A DNA stretch of 64,000 bases from Lepidurus packardi (taxonomy: Eukaryota > Arthropoda > Branchiopoda > Notostraca > Triopsidae). The first letter of the stretch is position 1. Every line of letters begins with the position of its first letter. A program made the translations under genes and the position numbers. The notes under the pieces are model-generated. The model did not search any database, was not told the DNA's origin, and worked only from the letters and a program-made list of their open reading frames with translations. Below are positions 38,188-50,454 of this stretch, in pieces. The DNA is taken from contig JAKZAN010000004.1 in NCBI GenBank assembly GCA_023053545.1, positions 3,720,001-3,784,000 of the forward strand, read 5' to 3'.

Positions 38188-41100
38188 GTTTATTCATCTC
38201 AGTCCTTATAATATCTTCTCACAAGTATACCAAACAATTCAATTCACATTATAAAGTAATGAGAAAGTTGAGTGTTAAATCAAGAATTATGTTGAAGTTA
38301 TGTTGAAATACTCAGTTCTCAAAGTTCTTTCCTATTTCCTTTTCTTTAGGGAAATCTAACGTGTGCAGTAAATTTTTAATATCAAGAGTCGACAGGCAAA
38401 GGTGATCAGCGAAAACTTAACACTAATCCACGCACCCAAAAAGCAAAAAAGCACAGGTCTTTCACAACTATGCACGTTCGGTCATATGCGCTATGTGGGA
38501 TGACTTTCTTGGAGCATTTTTTTTTTACTCTTCACGCGAATTTTCAAACACGTCTTTTAAGGACTAACCAATTTTAGTTACTCTATAGATTGGTTGCAGT
38601 TGTATATGAAACTTTTCTAAAAAGGCGTATACATTTTGGACTAATTGGCTTACGTTAATGCTGTCACTTTTTTCCCTCCAGGCCCTAATCCTAATTTGTC
38701 TTGCTGCTTTCTTTCTTTCCTGCTGACTGACGGATTGTTTCTTGGTTCGAAAACAACTTTAACATTTTGTTTTTGGTGAGGTAGCCTGCACGGGGATGGA
38801 GGGAACAGGTACGTGGATTTCAATCCTAGCGTCTAGGTGGTTACTTGGCGGGTTAAAATTTTTAGTTGGAAGTAAGAGAACACATATGTAATTCCTTGGC
38901 TGTTCATTTATTTGGGATATGATACAAATTTGTTGTAAGAGGGACAATCATAATTAGCATGCATCATCTTGCAAGCCTTATAAGCTGACACAGTAATTTT
39001 CCAAAGCATACAAACATTGTATTGGAGTCAAGGGTGAACTTTTGGGGGAGTTTATTTTGGTAATATGGAGGGATTTTTTTTTTTTTAAGAAATGACTTGG
39101 CCATATTCATAGTACATGTTCGTGGCTGTGATATTCTTGTCTTAGAAGCCTATTGTAACTGCTCTCCTTTTTTTAAATATTTTTTTTTCAAATATGTTTC
39201 CCCACCCAAAGTTTTCACACATCAGTCCTTGTCCCTTGTCTTGAAAAGTTATAACTTTTGGCTCTGGTAAAATATAAAGAGACTTGTCAATCACTAAAAG
39301 GAAAAATGGTTATGTTCACGGATGTAATAAAAAAGCAACGTAATCCACTTTTCGGCTCCTATAATACGTTTTTTTATGGATGTGGCGGTATCAAAAATCT
39401 CTCACCGATCGATCACGAGATTTATGCGCATTTGGGGACCCGGACTAAGAAGATGGATGGCTTTCATGTCGTGTGAAAGAACAGATGATGGCCAGAATAA
39501 TTGAGAGGTACTAAAAAAGAATCGTTGTCTGTTTCATTTCGGGGGGAGTTGTGAATTTCGCGTAGCTGCTGGAACTTTCCGGTAGAACTCCCAACGACTG
39601 TTTTAAAACGTGTACATCTAGCTAGTCATCCTGGTACGACGGGTAGAGATTACGACGGGTAAAGTAATTGCATACAAGTCAGCTAGAGTAATCTACACCG
39701 AGAATTCGCGATGTTCGGAATGTGCGGTACATCTTAATAATTGTTCATTTCTCGGAAATCCCAATCAACTGTACTAACATAAAAAAGCAACGATAATTTT
39801 GTTATTTTGAATTAAATAGTAGCTAAATGAAGTGGATTAGTGGTTTTATTTATTTTCAAATGTGTAGAGACGGGGAGAACACGATCAGCCTGATTCGTTG
39901 TGACACTTTGGGTCAATACATTAGAATGAACAGTTTATATTATTTCCCATGCTGGTCGGCCGGAATTACTGTAGTAAACAGCTTATACGCTTAGTGAGGT
40001 AACTAGCGAAAATCTGGACAGATTTGCCTTTTCGAAAACGTATTATTTTTTTTTTAAATGACAGCATTTTCCTTTTAAAAATGTGAACCGCGAATAGGAA
40101 GTGTCTTTCTTCGCATTTCAGTATTCACGCTTTCATAGATAAACGACGTGCGGCGCCTTTCGAATGTTTACAAGAATAATTTTTATTTTAGTCACCATTT
40201 AAAGTCAACCCAAATAAAATAAGAATATCAGTGCGATTAACAAGTTTACCATGTAATATTAGTAATTTTCCTTCCATCATCAGGTACACGTATTACATTC
40301 GAGCAACTTGGGAAAACTTGCGTTGCGTTTTAAGAATCAGTTCACGTTCACGCAATCAGTGACAAATGCGTTGTTCTAACATTGCTTCAGTGAAAGATAA
40401 AACTTCTGCTGAGTAAATAGTATTTTTCGCTAGCTTGTATCGTCTCATGGACATACTATGTGTTCAGCAGTTTGCTATGTGCAAATGTTTGATGAACCCA
40501 AATGGTGACATATAAGGTCAAATTATCCCCCATGCCTGGAATGCCAAACCAGCCAACAATCCTCCAATGAATTCCCCGCCTTTTACTAGCTCACTAGCTA
40601 TAACGATCCAGTGAACCGGACGATGGCAGCTACGGATTCCGCGGAGACAATCAAGTTTGGGCTTGTCATCGTCTCCGCTATCCTTTCGTACCGGAATGCA
40701 AGGTAAGCAATCTTTTTAGCTGTATTCTGCAAAAAAAGCACCCTATCGTCGAGTGTGAACCTCTATGTACAACTTGATCTTCTTACTGTTTATAAAGGTC
40801 AGTTCACAGTCTTTGTATTGAGTCACTCTTTGTATTCATAATTATGCGGTCAATACTTTGGGGTGAATTTCTTAACGTCGAAGTTTCAGTGTGTTGTGGC
40901 GAAGGGTGTTAGGTCATAAGATCATTATACGATGCTGACTAGGCCCAGGATAAGCGTGATAAGTGTGTCCTTTCTTGCATGGGACACGGCTTTGATGGAT
41001 GGCTTCATGGCTGGTTAGTCAAGTGTCAAGACGGGTGGCCACCACCATACACCAACCCTCCTGGAAGGTCTCGATGAACTTGACTATTCTCTACATTGCT

Positions 41101-42129
41101 GCAGCTTCTAACTCCTAGCACTTTGTGCAACGAGTTTTTCTTGTTGGCTGACTTTCCAAGCCTAGAGATGACACGACGTATGATAAAAGAGCAGGAGACA
41201 AGTGAAGGCGAAAAACTTTTATCCCCCTTTCACCACCCCCTTCTGAATCTTGTAATCTAGCTCTGGATTTTTTTTTTTCTTTTGAGATAAAAAAAAGTTG
41301 AAAGCTCTTTAACAAAAATGATAACTTCTTTTTGCTTTAAGGACCCGAACGTTTTATTTTCAGGCACAAGCTCGAAATCACTAAGCTTTTTAAAGATTCT
41401 ATATAAGAGAAAGCGGGGAGGAGGGGGAGGGGGTGAACTTGCGATGACGACTGCTTCAGCAAGTTCGACTTTGCTACCCGAAATCCCTGAATTCGTTTTC
41501 CGGGCCAGCGCATTCCGCGTCCGTCTTTCGGTCGTAGTTTCCGGTCAGTTAGCAATCCTACCTCGAAACCAATCAGATTCCAGCAAAGACATTTTTTTCT
41601 TTATTTTACTTCTTTTTTCTACGAGAAAGAATGGGATGGGCTAATTTTTTTAAAAGAAAACTTAAGAGCTGGTTTGTAAGAAATTTGCATACGTCACCCG
41701 CAATTGGCAAGATTGTGGGGAGCGGAGATAAAAACAAGCGGAAGGGAGGAAGAAAGAGAGAAAGAGGCTACTTGGTTATGCATGAGTTGCAAGATCTGTA
41801 ATGCTTTCCTTGCCATAGTCGCCATTTTGTGGGTTTCTTTTCCTTTTCTATTGCTATTTTTTCCGTTTTTATTATATTTCTGTGTGTGTGTCGGGGGTGC
41901 GGGAGGAGAAGGAGGGGAATCTTTTTTTTTCCATGGTTTCTCTAGCAACTAATGGCTGGCTCTTTAGCCGGTTTGCTGCCACTGCCACGACCCAACCCAT
42001 CCCTTGATTTTTCCCTTGCCAGTATAACTAGAAACTAGTGGTATATGGAAGCTCTGCAGAAATGCTGCGGGCCGGGATATTTTTTATTTTATTTATTTTT
42101 ACCCTCCATAGCAGCGCTCGCTCGACTGT

Positions 42130-42161
42130 CTAAATGGAATGGGCTGTCATAAAGCTTTTAT
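42130..42161. repeat. 32-bp motif, inverted partner at 44802-44833
   Basis: The segment beginning CTAAATGGAAT and ending AAAGCTTTTAT matches the reverse complement of 44802-44833 at 31 of 32 bases. The copies are 2.6 kb apart and their flanks do not match. It contains an AAAGCTTT palindrome and an ATAAA/TTTAT core. A shared regulatory element or short transposon ends are the options. Confidence 0.8.
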
Positions 42162-44801
42162 ATGGTATCATACAGCACATCCCAGAATTTCTGTTTTTCG
42201 TCTTCATTCGCAAGTGGCTAGTTCGGAACGGGAGATTAATTCTAAATGTTGACGTCATCAAGGCAATGCCTTAAGGCGAGGAAACATAATTAACACAATA
42301 ACAGATCGTCCAAGCATTAATTTTCAACCAGTTATTTTACTTTCACTTAAAGCAATTTGTTTTCAGAAAAACGTGAAATCCAAATTTCTACGCTGAATGG
42401 ATTTTAATACTTGTACCTTTTAACTTATTTAAGCTCTCCGGCCGCAGAAATATGGCACTGTACATAGTAGATATTAGCATTCACTAAGATGCAGCGATTA
42501 TGCAATCCAAGTTTTCTTAAAGTCTGCAGTTATGTCCAAAATCAAGTCAGTGTATTCCGTCTGGAATTACAGATTTTTTTTTATTTTCTACCAAACAAAA
42601 TTTTGTTAAAAGTAGTGTGATCGTGGATGACATTATTTTTACAAAGCTTTTATTTGTACAATAAATCTGTGCCATTTTTGTTAAAATTTCCGAATAATCA
42701 CGCTGTTTACAATGCTTTGTTTGCAATTTTTAAAAATTTTCAGTAATGAAGTACCACAAACTGAGTGTTTGTATTGTACTACTATTACCATTATACTTTT
42801 ACTTTTGTTGTAATTTACAAGAAAAAGTATAAAATGAGCACAAGCAGGTACCAGGTACTATGTGTTCTTTTCAGCGTCGTTTGAAGCATTGTATCAAATC
42901 AAACGATCTTATCTCTAATCCAAGAATCCAGAAGCATGGGTGTCTTTTAGAGAAATTGCGTTGATTTGTGAAGAACGTTGCTGCTCCAGTGATTTGGTAC
43001 CCCATTCAACTCGAAGTAAACGGGAATTCTCTCAGTTGGAGCTAAAATACCCCAAGACAAAATCAGTACACAAGTCGGCTCCACAAGATCGACGTTCATG
43101 TGAGTGCGCCTGGGAAAAGGGGAAAAAATAGAGGGAGCAGCATGTTCTGGTATATATTAGGAGACAAATAGAGCTCGTCAGGTGCAAATTCCCTGGTGGA
43201 TAAGCCTTTGAATGGGAAGTCGACTGGAAAAGTTCGGGCAGGCGGTTACAGAAAGTTAAGAGACTACACGTTAGGGATTCTTGATGCTGGTGTGGCTTTA
43301 GTGAAAGAAATAAACTTGTCTCTTTCTTTGCACCAGAATCCAAGTCATTAATTTCGGAATTGTAACAAGCTTTTCATCCTCAAGACTTGGGGGCGGGGGA
43401 GGGGGAGAGGGAGAGAAAAAAATCTTAGCGCCTTTTTCCTCTTATTTTTATTTTCTCTTATTTCTTTTTTTATTCTTCTTCCTTTCGCTAAAACGCTTAT
43501 CACGTTGCCAGCAAACGTTTCGTTAATTCCCTATTTTGCTCCTCGGGACTTTGAGACGTCAGAAACCAACTTTTTCTCATTTGCTCCCCAGATAAGCTTC
43601 TATTGCTCCCAGGATCTTCTGTCCTGTAACCTACCGTAACCAAACATAACACGTCATTCTTGTCTACCAGAGTAACTGCATAGGACTCCTCTACACAAGG
43701 CCGGTGTTGTGCAGCGAATGGGAGTTAAGAAAAAAAAGAAGGGAAAAGCTGGTGTGTATTATAATTTCCAAGAAGCCAGAAACGGGCTTGGAAAAGCGAA
43801 AGCTGTTATCAAGAATCATTCGCCTGGCTTCACCCCCACATACAAACCGCTAAGCCTACAGAATTGCATGATTCCCATCCCTAGGACAGGGCGGTGTGAT
43901 GTTAAGGGAGAAGGCTATCAAGGGAAAAAAAGGAGAGGGTAACTCCTTGTCATCCATAAAGTTTGAAGAGTATAGTTATCCCCCTCTCTGCTAGAGAAAA
44001 CGAGCTTCATGACGAAGCTAAAGGTGGGGGTGGGAGGGGGAATCAAAGTGAGGAGTCGAAGATCCAAGACCTAAGCGAAAAAGAGAAGAGAGAAAAAAAA
44101 CGAAGACAGAGAAAAGAAGATGTTGGCAGGGGGATTTGGACGCGATCTTTGTCAGTTGATTGGATGGCGGTTGCAGCTTGCCATGGGTTAGCTCCGACTC
44201 GGGGCCAAATCTGTTGCTCTTTGAGAAGAAAACGTATCTACGGTATCAAGTTAACGAGATCATTTCGGGATGTGGCGATGCTGGTATAGCGTCTCCCAAG
44301 CTTAGATCCCATCCGATCCGGAAGCTGCCCAGGGAGACCCCCAGAAGGCGCTCTGCTCTGCTCGGGGAGCCAATGATTCGGGAATATACTAGACTCTATA
44401 GGGTCCATCAAGTTTTAGGGTCCGTTGCTTTGTTTAGCCGTGGACTTCCTAGATTCCTTTCCCTAACTGCAAACTTGACCGACTTTTGTCGGGTATTGTT
44501 ACCCGCCCTCTTTTTTCAAGAGGAGTCATTGCGTTTCTTGTCACTCTTTCCGAAGAAATTTCAAAAGATGGTTGTTGGGGAGGGGGAAGAAGGGCCAGCA
44601 AATGAGGAAAAGCTTGAAGTTGTTGGGAACCTGGAACATAAGCCGGAACTTGTATGTCACCCTGAACACATGGCTTCGTGCAAGATGGCGGTCATCATTT
44701 TCCCGCCAAACTTTGAGCGTGGTCCACGCAATTTCGGATACAGCTTGTTTCCATAGTATTCGGGCTGCAGTTGGGGCCCTTAGCTGGGATCCTCGTCACA
44801 C

Positions 44802-44833
44802 ATAAAAGCTTTATGACAGCCTATTCCATTTAG
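44802..44833. repeat. 32-bp motif, inverted partner of 42130-42161
   Basis: This is the reverse-complement copy (31/32 identical) of 42130-42161. It lies immediately after the open stretch that ends at 44756. Confidence 0.8.
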
Positions 44834-47705
44834 AGAGCAGAAGTAGAGGAAAGAGAAGCTCGCCCGCTTCACCCCCCGTTTTCAGTGGGACAGGAAAAAA
44901 TAGCGAACCAGACGAGACTTTTTCTGCGGGTATGTCATTTCTTTCGAACTATAGGAAACGAAAGGAGGGGAAACACTCTGGCTTAGCAGAAAAGGATAAA
45001 AAAAAGAACCCCGAAGTCGATTCAAGGAACGATTTCATTTGCCGTAAAGATTCTGCTGAGATATATTCATAGGTAACAGATTTTTTTTTGTATTCGATAT
45101 AGGAGCGTTAATTGTAATGTCTACAAAGAATTATAAGCAATACATTTTGAGATATTTTTCTCGTGCAGTCGATTAAAATTCGGAAATTATAGAACTTCTT
45201 ATGGTGTTTTTCGCATTAGTTTCGAATTTATTTAATGTTTTAATTTAATTGAATTTTAATAATAGTTGCGTGTGCTAAATTCAGAGTATATGGGAACTAA
45301 AACAATTACAGCGACGTCTGGCTTCATTTTTTGTAGTTTTATTCATGCATCAAGTATTCATTTGAGGGGGGGGGGATTTAGTATGATTATTAGTCTTCAA
45401 GGATTTATTTCTTGATTGGCATAGGATTCTCTAGCATGTCGGATAATTCCAATTCCAGAGTAGGACTCAAAAGGAAGGTAACCCAGGAAACGAAATTATT
45501 GCATGACCTACTATGAAACTTGCAATTGCATTTTTTTTTGCACTGCACTGTTTGGGCCTACTTTCACTCTTAGGGGCCTATCTTGTTTTAAACTTAATTA
45601 TTTGTCGGTCAAATAGTCAATGAAACTGTAAGAAGTGTATAATGGATGCTAAAACTTGTTTAAAAAAGCGAGCTTGCTGTATTACATAAAGCTATGGAGG
45701 TTTTCCAGAAAGCTTCCAGCGAAATGTCTTATATGTAAATAAATAATCCTTACTTTTTGTTAAAAACAGAAAAAGTATCGTCAAGATAATTCCAAGCCAA
45801 ATAATTCATTTCAATCCTACTTAACCGGAGTCCCGAGTATCATAAACATTTGCTCGGTTCCATTTGATTATTCATGATTGCGTCATTGTTGCTATTGGTA
45901 GGCAGCCTCCGAGTAACGGTACGGTACGAATCACCCGCTTGACATGTTGGTAAATACGTCGGTTAGCTTTTTAATTTAGGACGGGATAGGACACTAAATG
46001 TGACCAAAAATGAACTGCGAATGGCAAGAAAGAAAGAAAGCCCGAGTTGTAAAAGGGGACCGTTTATGACGCAGTCATAATAGTCAAATGTCGCAGTGTT
46101 TGGTTAGATAGAACCTCCTAACCTTGGGTGGATGTCCGAAAAACGAGCAGGGTTTTGCACCAAAAGTGGAAGTCACGAACTGCACAACTGGAACTGCTTG
46201 GGCTTTCGTTGCATGTATCGCACCACATGCGATGTTAATATAAGGAGATGACTGGTCTGGTCGCCCCCAAACGTTATAGGAGCCTCGGTGCCTGTCACCA
46301 TTGAACCATCGTGCAAAGCTGAAATCCTCCTCAGAAATACCAATGTATATACGATCTTACTAGGATCTAGCCTCTTTTCGCCCGTTTCATCCCGTGCGGG
46401 GCGTCATAATGGACAAATCTTGTTTCCAAAAGCAGTTTCCTTTTCCTTCTCCAAGAAAAAACCTTTTTTGCCATTTTTGGAGTTGAAGTTCCTTTGGTTA
46501 TCAGAGAAAGTTTTTCCTCTGTTTCCTATTTTGATCTTTTCTTTTCTGTCTTTTTTTCTGTTTTCTTTTTCGAATACTTTTGTGGATCGAGAATGATGTT
46601 TCGCTGGCCTGGGAAAATCTGCAATCCTTTCTGCTGATGCTGTCTTATTTGCAGTAAGGAAACATTGTCTTGTATATCATAGTTTCATCCTTGGGTTTTC
46701 CTAGTTGGGTTTCAGTTTACGATGACAACCAATTTATACTTACGTTCATATGACCTTATGGAAGAGTTTTGGGGCCAGAGGGTCGTCTGTCGGGATGATT
46801 AGAAATGGCGATTAGCTTTTTTTTCGTTCTTTGTTATTATCCTTGTTGTCGTTCTGCTGCTTTCTTGTTGCTTGGGCGAGAAAGCAAAATTAAAAGTCGT
46901 GTTTCGCGGAAACTGGAGAAGACCTAGTGAAAGAGTCCCGTCACAATGTTGATCATTTACAAGGGGGCGCTATGTAGAAAGAGGTTTTGTCCACATGCTT
47001 GAACCTGAGACATCTCTTTTCATCAAAGCTAAGAGTGATGCAATTTGTCATTACTGCGAAACAGGAGACTGACATGGCAGCCAACATTAAAGGATGAAGG
47101 GTACCAACAGGGTGCGGAGTGTAGAGATTTCGAAATGGGGGGAGTGAGGGTGAGGGTGGGAGTATAAGACAATCAGACGACAGCATCCCTCGTTTGGGAG
47201 TTGAAAAAAGCTTTGGGGGTGAGTATGTAGTATTCGTCTATACGGCCAAGCGGCTTCTCGTATCTCCCCTCTTTTGTTTTTCCACGTGACTTGACCATGA
47301 TGAAAATCTTCTGCATGGGATGCCTAACTTTGGACTGTATTGTTATCAGGACTATAAAGCTGGTGAAACGTGTGTTAGGATGACGGTTGAGCTTTTGGGG
47401 GACTTTACTGGAATCTGATTTGGTTATATGTCTGGGACGTGAAATTTGTCGGGCTTGGTAGTCTGGAACCGACGAAGGTAATCGCATTTGGCTGTGTGTT
47501 ACGTCGTCGTATGCTACTACGCGGCCTGGAATGGCCACGTACGTTATATTAGAGAACCAAATGTGCGTTAGTGCGTTAAGAACTCGCAGTTCGAGGCGAG
47601 ATGACGTTACACTTCGAAAGTCGTTGAATTTAAACCAAACGTTCGTTACGTCAGAACGTTACTTAACTGTTTTTTGGCTAAACACTCTTTAGAAAAACGG
47701 CTAAA

Positions 47706-48365
47706 GGGCAATAGGCACCAAAAAAGAAACGCAAAACTCTTAAAAAGAGAACAAAACAAAGCATAACACTTCAGTGACGTCATGACTAAAAAGTGTGCGT
47801 ACTATTCAGTGTGAGTGGGTAATCAGAGAAATTGTAAGCAAAACTTCATAGTTCTCAGAATAACAGTCAAGAGACCACTCATTGTAAATAGTAGCCATGG
47901 TAACAATCGTTGAAAACCATAGCATGACACGTCGGTGACGTCATGACTGAAAAGTCTAATAAAAACTCTTTAGACAAACTCTTAAGGGGCAATAGGCACC
48001 AAAAAAGTCTTAAAAAGATAACAAAACAATAATTATCGGTTGTGTCTGTTTTCGATTCATGCATAAAGCATTTAATTAACCTATTAGAAGAAGAAATGAC
48101 CGCGAAAAAAGATCGTCGGGCTTTTTTAACGTGACAGACATATATTGGTGATGCCCGACATTTTTGTTTACTATTTTAAGCATGCAAATACATAGTAACC
48201 ACGGTAACAAGGGATGGAACCCATAGCATGACACGTTCATGACGTCATGAGCGAAAAGTTTGCGTACAATTCACTCGTGTGAGTGGGTATTCAAAGAAAT
48301 TGTAAACAAAAGTTGATCGTTCTCGTCATAACAGTAAAAAAACAACTCATTATAAAGGACACGTT
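47706..48365. repeat. duplicated CRE / X-box module
   Basis: Three diverged units are interleaved. The module GGGCAATAGGCACCAAAAAAG occurs at 47706-47726 and 47987-48007. The CRE octamer TGACGTCA occurs at 47775-47782, 47936-47943 and 48240-48247. X-box-like (RFX) sites GTAGCCATGGTAAC (47891-47904) and GTAACCACGGTAAC (48195-48208) each start exactly 45 bp before the start of the following CRE. Downstream of the first and third CRE, about 120 bp are clearly related. It lies 2.1-2.7 kb upstream of the Toll start. Confidence 0.75.
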
Positions 48366-49749
48366 TAAGAACTAATAAAACGAAACGTTTCTTTCAACAC
48401 TTTGCATCTTCCAGATCTTAATTAAATGCTACAAATCCACATTGGACTCATTTGAGTTGCAATTAGCAAAGTCTGTGATGGAATTTCAGACTCCGAAAAC
48501 ACGTTGAGACGATAACCCATAACCTACTCCGTTTTACTGCGGAGATTTGTCGTTTTTTTTTTTCTTTTACTTTCCCCAAATTCAAATTTCTTCGGGATGT
48601 CAATATACTTTACATACTGGCTAAGGTTTCGGGCCAAGACGGAAATGAGAGAAATGCCAAGTAGGCGATTTTGGAGTCGCCCATAAATTGCCTGTCTTGT
48701 AGGATGAATTTTAGCTTGGTCTGTATATATGTGTATGTGTGTACGTGTATGTGATGTGTAGAGTGGGATGGCATACAACAGGAGACAGGGACGCTTGGGA
48801 GAGAGGTTAAAGTCTGATTTTTAGAGGTCCTTACCAAGTCAATAAGACAAATGTGAGACGCATAAAACGAGCGCAAATGGGAGAAGTTAGGAGGTTGGCA
48901 GGAGAAAATGATGTGCTTTTTATGCATCTAGGCAGATGAGACACGTTCTCATTTTTCCTGCCCGCTCTCTTTCTCTCCCGGTATAGAATTCCATTCTTGT
49001 TTTTCAAAAAAAAATATCAAGGAAAGCAGTGGGAGGTAAAAAGGTGGAAGAGCAAGCTAGAAGAAGGTTTGTCTTGATTAATTTGGCGCCTGGCTGCCAT
49101 CCATCCGTGTGCCTTTAATTACAAAGTCCATCCATTAATGACACTTTTTGCCACCACAAACAGACCTCCTACCCCCAAAAAATGAAAAAAAAATAATAAA
49201 AAAATAAGATAAAACTCATTCAAGTATAGTAGGCTGAACCAGAAGGTCTTGTCGTGATTTTGTTTTTCGGGCTTTTTATGAAAACAATACGATCTCTTGG
49301 TTTAAAAAATTTAAAGGTAAAAAATTAAAAAATAAGAAGAAGTAAGGGAAATCATAAGAGAAATAAAGACCTCGAGGGGTTTATTACCCTTCTATGAGAA
49401 AAAAGTTGGCATAAACAGGGAGGTATAATGCTAGACGATATTATAGCCTTATCATGCTTTGGCGGATTATGGCCATAAGGGCAGTTCTCATTTCCCTGGG
49501 CTTGACTCCAGCAATCGAGAGCTTTTATAGCTCATGCACACGCAAACATGGGATTGACATATACGCTGCAGATCTTTTTTCCATCCACCCAATTGTTCTA
49601 TGCTTAAGCTGAGCTAGCAAAAGCTTGGTGTCGAAAAAGAAACAAAAATAAAAACTAATTGTAACTGGTAATAAAATAAGAAGGTATAAATAAGGGGAAC
49701 CCGTAGAAAGAAATACATTATTCAAGTTAAAAAAAAAAATAAGTAAATA

Positions 49750-50454
49750 TAAAAACTGATTTGGATCTACGCTTCGTAGCGTCTCCCGTGTTCGAATAAT
49801 AATCCATGTTGGGGTTGGCTTATGGAAGGACGTCCTATGGAGACAGGGACCAGGAGCAACTAGACGTGGTTTTAGTAATGCGTAGGAGTCGCCAGAGGCG
49901 CTGCGCTGCCGGAGAGGGCCATGCATTCTTGCCGTCTGCTGGACCCGGAAAGCTCCGGAGCGCCCAGGGTTTACCCGTCCACTGGCAGCCGTGGAGCTTC
50001 AGTTCTGTTCCAGACTTTATGGAGTAAAGAAGTAGGGAATTTTTGGTTGAGCTGTGAGTTTTTGCTTTTTAACTCTTGAAGAGCGTTTGTTTTGATTGTA
50101 ATTCGTGACATTTGGACTTGGGAACTGTGCGAGAAAAAGCCTTGGGAATGGATCATTTCTAGGGTGGTTTAATTTGATAAATTCGAGTGATGTTGGACAG
50201 TATCAACAAAGCATTGTGGAGTAAATTAATCCCTTTTCATTGGTGCAATTTGAATGGGAACCGTTGAATCGTTTGGGAACCTTGATAACAATGCAAGGGT
50301 GAAAAACTTTGCCAAAGTGGGGAAACACAGCGAAAGAAAAAACCTTTGGACGTGGTCGGAATTTGTTTAAGTTAACAAGGTAATACGACGACCTCCGGAG
50401 TTTGTATTCGTGAGAAGAGCTGAAAAAGAAATAAGGGTGGTTTTTTACACAACG
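49750..50454 (+). promoter_or_regulatory. likely promoter and 5' leader of the Toll gene
   Basis: Base composition turns GC-richer at about 49840-50000, with several CpGs, before the AT-rich stretch leading to the start codon. No TATA box is obvious. A 5' UTR exon could end near 50020. The frame is open from a GTG at 50410, but the first ATG with a signal peptide is at 50455. Confidence 0.35.

Larger units (their letters stand above)
38188..47700. other. long gene-free region upstream of the Toll gene
   Basis: I see no defensible gene in these 9.5 kb. Open frames up to 198 codons (44160-44756) have no family features and unlikely composition. The region carries GA-rich blocks (41720-41780, 43385-43420, 44020-44110), scattered GCCAT/ATGGC sites (for example near 41815 and 44684) and one conserved-looking inverted pair. 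Regulatory content or unrecognised non-coding transcript exons are plausible. Confidence 0.45.

Noticed and set aside
44160..44756. 198-codon plus-strand frame in the gene-free region
   Set aside because: Long for this area, but without domains, signal peptide or splice logic, and rich in Arg, Pro and Ser as expected from GC-richer spacer. It could be part of a non-coding transcript.
47173..47538. 121-codon minus-strand frame
   Set aside because: No family features and no splice-consistent continuation; it lies next to the CRE/X-box repeat region.
50410..50454. Upstream GTG start for the Toll receptor
   Set aside because: Eukaryotic genes rarely start at GTG, and the signal peptide begins right after the ATG at 50455.
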